From: Paenibacillus castaneae
GTDB taxonomy: Bacteria; Bacillota; Bacilli; Paenibacillales; Paenibacillaceae
Length of the DNA: 64,000 bases
Direction: 5' to 3'
Assembly (NCBI RefSeq): GCF_002884445.1
Contig: NZ_KZ614144.1
Span: 2,899,551-2,963,550, forward strand
Below the pieces are notes generated by a model. It was given only the letters and a program-made list of their open reading frames with translations, did no database searches and had not been told where the DNA came from. Within the stretch, counting starts at the first letter, position 1. Every line of letters begins with the position of its first letter. The translations under genes and the position numbers were made by a program. This document shows, piece by piece, positions 7,861-15,900 of the stretch.

Positions 7861-8550
7861 ATGATGGAAAAAATGCCGTTGTCTGATTTGATCATAAACG
7901 GGGTAAGCGGAGCTGGCGGAGGAACCTACGATAACGTCAGAATAGACGGAGTCGGTAAAGTGAATGGCGCGATAGAGGCGCGCAGCTTTAAAGGTAACGG
8001 ACATGTGCATTTGAATGATGATGTTAAAGCGATTGAAGTTGAATGCAATGGGATAATGAATGTGAAGGGCAGTCTGCGCTTTGGAAATATGAAGGCTGAC
8101 GGATTGCTAACGATCAAGGGCGGGCTTAGTGGTGAGAGCTGTGCACTTAATGGAATGATCAATGTAAAGGGCGATTGTGAGCTTGAGAATTTAACAGGAC
8201 GGGGAGGATTTACGGTTGGCGGTCTTCTCAGTGCGGGCAAAGTGGAATTCTGCCTTCAAGGTCAAAGTAAAGCTAATGAAATAGGTGTGGAGAGCCTTGT
8301 CATCCGGCAAGAAAACAAAGGGGTATGGAGTAAATTATGGAGCGGAATGATTCCGAAATTAAAACCAGAGCTGCGCGTCGGGATTATTGAGGGCGATTAC
8401 ATTGATTTGGAAAATACGATTGCGGATATTGTAAGGGGCAATGTTGTTATGATCGGTCCAGGCTGTTCCATTGGGCGTGTAGAATATCGCTCGAAGTTAA
8501 CTGTATATCCTGGTGTCAGGATAATGAAGGAGGAGAAGATTAGTGAATGA
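7861..8550 (+). CDS. yhbE: Bactofilin family polymer-forming protein (YhbE/BacE-like)
   Basis: A cytoskeletal-type protein that assembles into filaments without nucleotide. The 229-residue sequence shows short beta-strand repeats rich in G, N and V (for example YDNVRIDGVGKVNGAIEA, then FKGNGHVHLNDDVKAIEVE), the right-handed beta-helix pattern of bactofilins (DUF583). In B. subtilis the YhbE/YhbF pair has been linked to flagellum assembly and motility. GGAGGG (7851-7856) supports ATG at 7861 or 7864. It starts just after yhbD ends and overlaps yhbF by eight bases, so the three genes are co-translated. No membrane anchor is visible. Confidence 0.87.
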   Translation: MMEKMPLSDLIINGVSGAGGGTYDNVRIDGVGKVNGAIEARSFKGNGHVHLNDDVKAIEVECNGIMNVKGSLRFGNMKADGLLTIKGGLSGESCALNGMINVKGDCELENLTGRGGFTVGGLLSAGKVEFCLQGQSKANEIGVESLVIRQENKGVWSKLWSGMIPKLKPELRVGIIEGDYIDLENTIADIVRGNVVMIGPGCSIGRVEYRSKLTVYPGVRIMKEEKISE

Positions 8551-9214
8551 ACTGATCCGAAATCCTTTGAAAATATTGGGCTCAACAACGTCAGCAGGCG
8601 GATATTATCAAAATGTGAATATTACAGGGGAGTGCCAGTTTAACGGCGATGTGGATTGCCTGAAGATGAGCTTGACAGGGGAAGCGAGGATTGCTGGAAG
8701 CCTTCGAGCGAAAGAGATTAAAATAACGGGTGAATGTGTTGCCAATGGCGGCATTGACGGCCTTTCCCTGCGAGGGCGGGGGGAGCTGAAGACAACTGCT
8801 GGGCTTCGGATAGACAGCATTAAATTCACTGGAAATCTAGATGTGAAAGGTGAATGTGAAGCAGAGGAGATTCAGCTTTCGGGTGCCTTCAATATAGATG
8901 GATTGCTGAGCGCAGAGAATCTAGATGTTAGTCTGTACGGTCCAAGCTGCGCCATGGAGATTGGGGGCAGCAGGATTAGAATCAAAAGAAGCAAAGCCGG
9001 ACGATTGTTAAAGCTGATGAAATTTAAGGGTGACGTAATGTTGAAAGCTGGACTGATCGAAGGTGACAATATCGAGCTCCAGCATACGAAGGCTGATATG
9101 GTAAGAGGCGATCATGTAGTTATTGGTGCTAATTGCAATATTGGAACAGTGGAATACCGCGATACACTGGAAATTCATAAGAGCGCAATAGTGAAGCATC
9201 AAGTAAAGCTTTAA
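8543..9214 (+). CDS. yhbF: Bactofilin family polymer-forming protein (YhbF/BacF-like)
   Basis: Second bactofilin of the operon, 223 residues, paralogous to its neighbour. Both share the opening pattern of a glycine-rich stretch followed by NVxIxGxGxxNGxxxx, a mid-protein FxIDGLLSAE segment, and a C-terminal AGLIEGDNIELQHTKADMVRG block. The start is GTG at 8543 with AAGGAGGAG (8527-8535) seven bases upstream; the nearby ATG at 8547 is out of frame. The two bactofilins probably co-assemble, as proposed for the B. subtilis pair. A strong terminator follows. Confidence 0.87.
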   Translation: MNELIRNPLKILGSTTSAGGYYQNVNITGECQFNGDVDCLKMSLTGEARIAGSLRAKEIKITGECVANGGIDGLSLRGRGELKTTAGLRIDSIKFTGNLDVKGECEAEEIQLSGAFNIDGLLSAENLDVSLYGPSCAMEIGGSRIRIKRSKAGRLLKLMKFKGDVMLKAGLIEGDNIELQHTKADMVRGDHVVIGANCNIGTVEYRDTLEIHKSAIVKHQVKL

Positions 9215-9220
9215 TTTAAA

Positions 9221-9260
9221 AAAAGATGATTCCTCGTATAGATGAGGAGTCATTTTTTTT
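9221..9260 (+). terminator. Rho-independent terminator of the yhbDEF operon
   Basis: ATGATTCCTC (9226-9235) pairs with GAGGAGTCAT (9244-9253), one G-T pair, followed by eight T. An A-run precedes the stem, so it may also work in the other direction. Confidence 0.88.
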
Positions 9261-9304
9261 GTTTCTCTACCTAATGTAATATTCAAATAAAGACTGATAT
9301 GTCG

Positions 9305-9333
9305 TTGACACAAGAACAAACGTTCTTTATCAT
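9305..9333 (+). promoter_or_regulatory. Strong sigma-A promoter with LexA (DinR) box in its spacer
   Basis: TTGACA (9305-9310), 17 bases, TATCAT (9328-9333). The spacer contains AGAACAAACGTTCT (9313-9326). The Bacillus LexA box is CGAACRNRYGTTYC; this site has the exact GAACnnnnGTTC core and the expected R-N-R-Y centre and differs only at the two outer bases. A repressor bound there would block the promoter. SOS control of the downstream gene is inferred from sequence. Confidence 0.6.
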
Positions 9334-9365
9334 TAATGTAAATATTATACATTGACGGTGAGGAT

Positions 9366-10199
9366 ATGAATGAAACAATGAAGTTAAATTGGAGTCTGGT
9401 GGATGATTTGAAAAATTTCGATATAAGTGAATCTGGTGCGCATCTAGCGGAGTGGAAGGACACTAAAGCATTATATCTTAATAAGAGCGGTGTTGCCGTT
9501 TTGCTAAATGATGATATTCATTTCAAATCTTATCGTCTACAAGCTGACGTTGCCATTCCGGAGGCAGTTGGTTTTGTCGGTCTAGTCTTCGGAGCAAAAG
9601 ATATGAATAATTATGAACTTATCTACCTATCACCAGGAGCAGGCGATGGTTTAGGGGGAATTCAGTACGATCCCGTTATGAATGGCTCAACTACTTGGCA
9701 AATTTACAATGGTCCGGATTATCAGGCATCTGCTCCATATGTTTCAGGCGAATGGGTCAGATTGGAACAGTTGGCGAGAGAGGGGTTTGTGACAGAATGG
9801 ATTGTTTCGAAACCTTACTGTGATAACACTCAATTGATCGAGACCGATTGGACTAAAGTAGATGTCGAGGAAAATGGAACATTAAATTTAAATAGACTCT
9901 ATCCGTCCGCAAAGGATATTTCAGTTCAAGCAAGGAGTACAGTTTATATCTCTGAAGAAACAGAATCCGTATTAAATTTCGGTTTTAGTGATCAACTTCG
10001 TTTATGGATTAATGAGGAAGAGGTTTACCAAGGCATTTGGAAATGGAATCCTCCTGAAAGCGATGGCAGGATTCGTTATGATTTTGTGGCTGTTCCGATA
10101 CGATGGACAATTGGTTTGAATACAATCCGAGCAGAAATTACAAATCAGGAAGTTATATTTGGTTGGGGGCTCAGTCTTAAAACAGGGATATCAATCTAA
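9366..10199 (+). CDS. Uncharacterised protein, probable concanavalin-like (LamG/DUF1080-type) fold
   Basis: A 277-residue protein I cannot assign to a characterised family. Residues about 8-145 resemble a jelly-roll lectin/hydrolase-accessory domain: FKSYRLQADVAIP, VGFVGLVFGAKDMNNYELIYLSPG and GEWVRLEQLAREG are typical strands of LamG or DUF1080-like sequences. The C-terminal part (about 185-277) forms a second beta-rich unit with LRLWINEEEVYQG and GLNTIRAEITN, resembling accessory domains of sugar-active enzymes. There is no signal peptide, so it is probably cytoplasmic. The start ATG follows GGTGAGGAT. Its promoter carries a LexA-like box, which suggests induction by DNA damage, an unexpected control for this type of protein. 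Confidence 0.6.
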   Translation: MNETMKLNWSLVDDLKNFDISESGAHLAEWKDTKALYLNKSGVAVLLNDDIHFKSYRLQADVAIPEAVGFVGLVFGAKDMNNYELIYLSPGAGDGLGGIQYDPVMNGSTTWQIYNGPDYQASAPYVSGEWVRLEQLAREGFVTEWIVSKPYCDNTQLIETDWTKVDVEENGTLNLNRLYPSAKDISVQARSTVYISEETESVLNFGFSDQLRLWINEEEVYQGIWKWNPPESDGRIRYDFVAVPIRWTIGLNTIRAEITNQEVIFGWGLSLKTGISI

Positions 10200-10233
10200 A
10201 ATTTATTTGGTCATAAAAAGAGGGAGAGATTAA

Positions 10234-10800
10234 ATGTTTCCAATTTTAGAGACAGAAAGACTAAAATTAAGAGAAATAACAAAAGACGATGCAGAAGGTA
10301 TTTTTGCTTGTTTTTCTAACGATAATGTAACACGTTATTATGGACAAGAAACATTACAAAATATAGAACAAGCAGAGAAATTCGTTGATTTCTTTTCAAA
10401 TAACTACAATGAAAAAAGAGGTATACGCTGGGGAATTGAAAGAAAAGAGACTAAAGGGATAATTGGAACAATTGGCTTTAATGCTTGGTCACCCAAACAT
10501 AAACGCGCAGAAATAGGTTATGAAATTCATCCAAATCAGTCGAGGAGAGGTTATACTTCTGAAGCATTGTCTAAAGTTCTTGCATATGGCTTTGATGTTA
10601 TGGATTTAACCCGTATTGGTGCTGTTGTATTTATTGAGAATGAAGCATCCAATAAATTACTAACTAAAATGGGTTTTCAAAAAGAGGGGGTTTTGAGGGA
10701 CTATATGTATCAAAACGGTATCCCTTATGATACTTACGTCTACTCATTACTTAAAAATGACATTTATACAAATCATGAATCTAACGGGTACAGTAACTAA
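10234..10800 (+). CDS. GNAT family N-acetyltransferase (RimJ/YjcK-like)
   Basis: Transfers an acetyl group from acetyl-CoA to an amine, in relatives often a ribosomal protein N-terminus or a small molecule. The start LETERLKLREITKDDAEGIF, the central KRAEIGYEIHPNQSRRGYTSEA (acetyl-CoA pyrophosphate loop) and the C-terminal NEASNKLLTKMGFQKEGVLR are typical of the RimJ/RimL subgroup. The length of 188 residues is normal. AGAGGGAGAG lies before the ATG. The gene is clearly more A+T-rich than its neighbours, which may indicate acquisition by transfer. The substrate is unknown. Confidence 0.85.
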   Translation: MFPILETERLKLREITKDDAEGIFACFSNDNVTRYYGQETLQNIEQAEKFVDFFSNNYNEKRGIRWGIERKETKGIIGTIGFNAWSPKHKRAEIGYEIHPNQSRRGYTSEALSKVLAYGFDVMDLTRIGAVVFIENEASNKLLTKMGFQKEGVLRDYMYQNGIPYDTYVYSLLKNDIYTNHESNGYSN

Positions 10801-10853
10801 AGGTAGAAACCATGCTCTCGGTTTAACAGATATCATTCAAGGGGGAAGTAATT

Positions 10854-11879
10854 ATGGAACAATGGGTAGAAAATTTATTTTCGAAAGAAGTGCTGAATGA
10901 AGCTGCCTTACGATACAAGGCAGACGCTTCCAATGCCAAAAAGCTTGGGGATTTTGAGAATTATGTGTATGAAGTAGAACGTGATGGAAAGGGGTATATC
11001 CTAAGGTTGACCCACTCGTCCCACCGCTTAAAGGAAGAAGTGGAAGGCGAACTGAAATGGATTAATTTTCTGAATGGCCGTGGAATCCATGTGTCACTGG
11101 TTCATGAATCCGTAAATGGCGAACTCGTGGAAGTGGTGCCTGTGAGCGATTCCAACTTTTATGTTTGCTTGTTCGATAAGGCACCGGGAAGTTCCGTCCA
11201 AATGAACAGTCCGGAGTTTGGTCCAGAGTTGTTTGAGAAATGGGGCGCAACAACTGCTCGCTTGCACTTGGCTACGGAAGAATATGATGCAACAGAAACA
11301 CAGCGTCTGCGCTGGGATGAAGATGATTTAATCGAGTTGGACAATTATATTGATCCTGTTGAAGACAAAGCCATTGTTGAAGGGAACCGGCAGCTTGTCG
11401 TATCCTTACAGCAGCTGCCGCAAACGAAAGAGACGTTCGGTTTGATCCACTCAGACATCCACCAGGGTAATTTCTTTTATCACGAAGGTGATATCCACAT
11501 ATTTGATTTCGACGATACCATGTATTTTTATTTTGCTAGCGACATTGCCATTCCACTGTATTATTCCATTTGGCAGAAATACCGCAAAGAAACGCTTGAA
11601 ACCCGTTCCACAGTTGGAAAAGAAATATTGACACATTTCTTGAGAGGCTATATGAGTGTCAGAGGGATATCCCGTGAATGGGTAGAGCGCTTGCCGATGT
11701 TCCTGAACCTACGTGATTATACGTTATACGGCGTTATTAATAAGAAATTTGACCTTTCAGCAAAAGAAAATAAAATTGAAAAGCAACTTGCAGCAGAAAT
11801 TCGAGAACGTCTGATCCAAAATGAACCGATCGTCGATTTGGATTATGGGGCGATTTGGGAACAATCATTGGGAAGATAA
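10854..11879 (+). CDS. Aminoglycoside phosphotransferase (APH)-type kinase
   Basis: A protein-kinase-like enzyme of 341 residues in the APH/choline-kinase/homoserine-kinase-II superfamily. The catalytic loop reads LIHSDIHQGNFFY (HxDxxxxN) and is followed by the metal-binding IFDFDDTMY. The N-lobe shows a nucleotide-binding stretch YVYEVERDGKGYILRLTHSS with the expected conserved lysine region replaced by arginine. This family phosphorylates small hydroxylated molecules; the substrate here cannot be predicted, and the name does not imply drug resistance. AGGGGGAAG precedes the ATG. It lies between an acetyltransferase and a histidine phosphatase in an accessory-looking patch. Confidence 0.83.
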   Translation: MEQWVENLFSKEVLNEAALRYKADASNAKKLGDFENYVYEVERDGKGYILRLTHSSHRLKEEVEGELKWINFLNGRGIHVSLVHESVNGELVEVVPVSDSNFYVCLFDKAPGSSVQMNSPEFGPELFEKWGATTARLHLATEEYDATETQRLRWDEDDLIELDNYIDPVEDKAIVEGNRQLVVSLQQLPQTKETFGLIHSDIHQGNFFYHEGDIHIFDFDDTMYFYFASDIAIPLYYSIWQKYRKETLETRSTVGKEILTHFLRGYMSVRGISREWVERLPMFLNLRDYTLYGVINKKFDLSAKENKIEKQLAAEIRERLIQNEPIVDLDYGAIWEQSLGR

Positions 11880-11882
11880 AAG

Positions 11883-11987
11883 ATGAACAACTTCCTTGAT
11901 CGATTCAAAAGCTATCAGTTCAGCATTTTGCAAATATTACCTAAAAATCTGACCGCTGAAGAAGTAACTGGAGTCGAGAATCTTTAA
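11883..11987 (+). CDS. Possible 34-residue ORF, perhaps a gene remnant
   Basis: An ATG at 11883 opens a short frame ending with TAA at 11987; the product contains FKSYQFSILQILPKNLTAEE. It starts three bases after the APH-type gene and has only a weak ribosome-binding site. The mixed composition looks more like a fragment of a former larger gene than a designed small protein. No family recognised. Confidence 0.25.
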   Translation: MNNFLDRFKSYQFSILQILPKNLTAEEVTGVENL

Positions 11988-12084
11988 TAAGAAGAAATTA
12001 TTAAGTATTAAATTCGGTTTGAACGAAAATTGATGCTGTGAGTTTTTTAAATAAGATTATTGAATTACAACTCATGGAGGAATT

Positions 12085-12657
12085 ATGAATACTATCATTT
12101 ACATGGTTAGGCATGGGGAATCAATTAAAACAGAAGGGAATGAAAGGACACGTGGCTTAACTAATAAAGGTAAGTTGGATTCACACACAATAACTGAATT
12201 ATTAAAGAATGAAGAAATCGATACATTTATTTCAAGCCCATATCACAGAGCTGTGTTGACAATCAAGGAATTGGCTCAGCTTTGTGGTAAAGAAATTTTA
12301 ATCTACGAAGAATTGAAAGAAACAAGATTTTCGAATGAAGATATGATTATACCGGATAAAGACTTGTACCCAATCGTTGAAAAGATGTTTATAGATCCTC
12401 TTTTTTCCTTACACGGAGGGGAATCCATTTCGGAATGTCAAACTCGGTCAATGTTAGTTTTTAATGAAATATTAAAGAAGTTTATTGGGAATAAAATAGC
12501 AATAGGTACTCATGGACTTGTTATGACACTCATGATAAATTATTTCGATAGCAAATATGGCTATGAGTTTTTAATGCAGACATCAAAGCCAGATGTATAT
12601 AGGATGGAATTTAATGACGAAGAGCTGCTCGAAATAAAGAGATTATGGAAAGTCTGA
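12085..12657 (+). CDS. Histidine phosphatase family protein (phosphoglycerate-mutase-like)
   Basis: A 190-residue branch-1 histidine phosphatase. The RHG motif with the phospho-accepting histidine is at residues 9-12 (MVRHGES), followed by GLTNKGKLDSH, the SSPYHRA loop with the second arginine, and GTHGLVMTLM with the second catalytic histidine. Such enzymes remove phosphate from small molecules or, less often, proteins; the substrate is unknown. TGGAGGAAT precedes the ATG. The gene is A+T-rich like the GNAT gene nearby. About 205 bases separate it from the APH-type gene, so it is probably transcribed separately. Confidence 0.85.
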   Translation: MNTIIYMVRHGESIKTEGNERTRGLTNKGKLDSHTITELLKNEEIDTFISSPYHRAVLTIKELAQLCGKEILIYEELKETRFSNEDMIIPDKDLYPIVEKMFIDPLFSLHGGESISECQTRSMLVFNEILKKFIGNKIAIGTHGLVMTLMINYFDSKYGYEFLMQTSKPDVYRMEFNDEELLEIKRLWKV

Positions 12658-12696
12658 TCTGATGGTGAATTTAAAATTGTGATGCGAAATACTTGT

Positions 12697-12777
12697 AAAA
12701 TGCACCTTGCGTTGTTGGTTTAATGGCGGTTCGAAAACTTCCATTTTACCATTCTTCGCATTGGTGCATTTTTGTTT
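12697..12777 (+). terminator. Large inverted repeat with T-run after the histidine phosphatase
   Basis: AAAATGCACC (12697-12706) and GGTGCATTTT (12763-12772) match over ten of ten bases with a 56-base loop, followed by TTTTGTTTTT. The big loop makes it an unusual terminator; a small decayed mobile element would look similar. Confidence 0.45.
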
Positions 12778-12857
12778 TTCTCCGCTGAAGAGATCCTGTA
12801 AGAGCTGATGTATTGGATATAATAAAATTTATAAAACTCGTATTTAAAAAGTTAGTT

Positions 12858-12932
12858 TTAACATTTCCTTACATAACATTAATGTATAATTTATGATTTT
12901 ATTGATTTTCGATTTTATTTGTGTGCTATAAT
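12858..12932 (+). promoter_or_regulatory. Promoter region of the YfkN-like gene, with possible Pho box
   Basis: TTAACA (12858), TTACAT (12869) and TTAATG (12879) recur at 10-11 base intervals directly before TATAAT (12885-12890). This is the spacing of PhoP-binding TTAACA-type repeats, though only the first repeat is exact. A second start is possible at the extended -10 TGCTATAAT (12924-12932). The rest of the 313-base gap shows an inverted repeat at 12697 and nothing else. Confidence 0.45.
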
Positions 12933-12970
12933 GTCGAAGGACGAAATCATAAAGGAGGAATAATAATATT

Positions 12971-15900
12971 ATGAGATTTAAGCAACAATGGAAAAAGCCG
13001 ATCGCTACTGTACTGGCAGCCGCCGTGCTGTCTGCACAAATGCTGAGCGGAGGCATTCTGGGTACAGGCAAGGCAGAGACTGTTGCAGCCGCTTCAGCCG
13101 CTGCTTCAGTAAAGCTCCGTTTGATGAGTACGACGGATGTACACACGAATGTCAACGGATGGGATTACTTTAAGAATGAACCTTCGATAACTGTCGGACT
13201 CGACCGAACTGCAACATTGGTTACTTATGCAAGAGAAGAAAATCCGAATAACCTCTTGCTCGACAACGGGGATTTGATTCAAGGAACCCCGATGGGTACT
13301 TACATGGCGAAAAAATCCGATCTGATGACTTCGCAAGAGAGCATTCATCCGATGATGGAAGTCATGAATATTATGAAGTATGACGCAGCAACTTACGGGA
13401 ACCACGAATTCAACTACGGGCTGGACTACTTAAAGCGTACAGTAGAAGGTAGTGGAAGTGAGAATACTGGTGCAAATTTCCCTTATGTGAATGCGAACGT
13501 TTATATCGATGATAACGATAATGACGACAGCAATGATGTAAACGCTTTTACCCCTTATAAGATTGTGGACAAGACGGTAAAGGACAGCAATGGCAACGAT
13601 CAGGTAATTAAGGTTGGCCTTCTCGGTCTTGTAACCCCGCAAATCATGGAGTGGGACAAGGTTAATCTGGAAGGCAAAGTAAAAACAAAAGATATCGCCG
13701 CAACTGCACGCAAGTACGTTGGTGAAATGCGGAATGCCGGCGCGGATATCATCGTGGCCATGGCCCACACCGGTTTTGATGCAAATGCCATTGAAGGAGA
13801 TGGCTCCGAAAACGACATCAATGCGTTGAGTAAGGTTCCGGGAATTGATGCCATTACGTTCTCCCATACGCACAAGGCCTTCCCAACGGGGAACAACGAA
13901 ACACTGGACGCTTCGTTCAAGGATCCGGCAACAAAGCAACCATACCAAACACCCGGAGTAGCTATCGTTGATAATGTGAACGGCCGCATTAATAGCACTC
14001 CAGCCGTACAAGCCGGCTACGGTGGCGCTTATCTGGGGCTGATCGACCTCACTGTCGTACCGGACGGCAGCGGACACTGGAAGGTGGATAAGGAGAATTC
14101 TGTTGCTTCGACCCGTTCCATTTACAGGACGGAGAACAAGGTCAACATTGCCAACGTAGCGCCTGATCCGGCTGTAGATGCGGCTGTCAAAGCCGTCCAT
14201 GAGGCTACCATTGCCTACACCGGGCAAGAGCTTGGACAAACAACGGCTCCGATGAACAGCTACTTCGCTATGGTCCACGACGATCCAACTGTCCAGATTG
14301 TTGCGAATGCCCAGAGATGGTTCGTTCAGAATAATCTTCCCGAAAAGTACAAGGACTTGCCGATTCTCAGTGCGGGCGCTCCCTTCAAAGCGGGTCGCAA
14401 TGGCCCTTCCGAATACACAGATATTAAACAAGGACCGCTGACTATTCGCAGCGCGAGCGACCTTTATCTGTACGACAATACGCTGAAAGCTATCAAAGTC
14501 AAAGGCTCTGTCGTAAAGGAATGGTTGGAAATGAGCGCAGGCGCATTTAACCGCATCAAGCCTGCCATCTCAACTCCGCAAGCCCTGCTGAACTCGAAAT
14601 TTGCGGTTTACAACTTCGATGTTATTGACGGCATCAAGTATAAAATTGATGTGACAAAAAACGCGAAGTACAAACCGGACGGCACGATTAACGATGCAGC
14701 GGCAAGCCGTGTAACGGAAGTGACGTACAACGATGAGCCTCTGGATCTGGATCAGGACTTCATCGTTGTCACGAACAACTACCGCGCCAGCGGCGGCGGC
14801 AACTTCCCGGGTGTTTCAGGTTCCGAGTTGGTGGTGGATTCCCAGGACGAAAACCGCCAAATTCTGATGGACTACATCAGCGAAGTGAAGACGATCGATC
14901 CAGCCGCAGACGGCAATTGGTCCCTGGCTCCGATCAAGGGAAATGTCAATGTCACGTTTACGACGACGCCTCTTGCAGCGGATGTTATGCCATCGAATAT
15001 TTCTTATACCGGTGAACAGAACAGTCTCGGATTCGGTATATTCAATCTGGACCTGAAGCAGCATGTTCCAGCTCCTACTCAAGACGTAGAAGTTCACCTT
15101 ATTGGTATCAATGACTTTCACGGGCAGCTGGATACTGTTTCTAACGTAAGCGGCAAGACTGCAGGTACTGCAGCGATTCTCGCGACTTACTTGAAAGAAA
15201 CTCGTGCAAAATATGAAAACTCACTGCTTTTCCATAACGGGGACTCCGTTGGCGCATCGGCTCCAATATCATCGCTGGAGCGCGACGAGCCGACCCATGA
15301 GTGGATGAACATGATGAAGTTTGACGTTGGTTCACTGGGCAACCATGAATTTGACCAGGGCGTCGAGGCGCTGAAAACACAGCTTTACGGCGGAATTGAT
15401 CCCAAAAATGCCAAAGTAAATCATGCTGGCTCAGACTTTGATTACGTCAACGCCAATGCTGTTGACGCAACAACCGGTAACCCGATTATTAATCCTTACG
15501 TTATCAAAGAAGTAGGCGGAGTGAAGATCGGATTTATCGGTTTGGTGACAAAAGCCACGCCGAGCAAAGTTTCACCTTCCAGCTGGGCTGGCGTGCGGTT
15601 CTTGTCCGCTGATGAAGAAGTCCAAGCCGTTAATAAATATGCAAAAGAGCTTCAAGACAATGGCGTACAAACGATCATTGTGCTCGCACATGATCCAGCA
15701 TCGACCAAAAAAGATGCGACAACAGGTGTCGAGGTGACAAAAGGCGAAGCAGTCGATCTGGCTAACGCGCTTCCGGCAGATTCTCCGGTTGATGTTATCG
15801 TAGCAGGTGATGACCACGCATATGCAAACGCTGTTGTAAACAATAAATTGATTGTACAGGCTTATTCTTACGGTACGGCAATTGAGGACATCAAGCTTGT

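Noticed and set aside
10854..11879. Aminoglycoside resistance gene
   Set aside because: Only the general APH fold is supported; the family covers many unrelated small-molecule kinases, and no resistance-specific feature is visible.
13430..14431. Long reading frame opposite the YfkN-like gene
   Set aside because: It lies wholly antisense to a clear coding region, has no ribosome-binding site and gives a protein of atypical composition.
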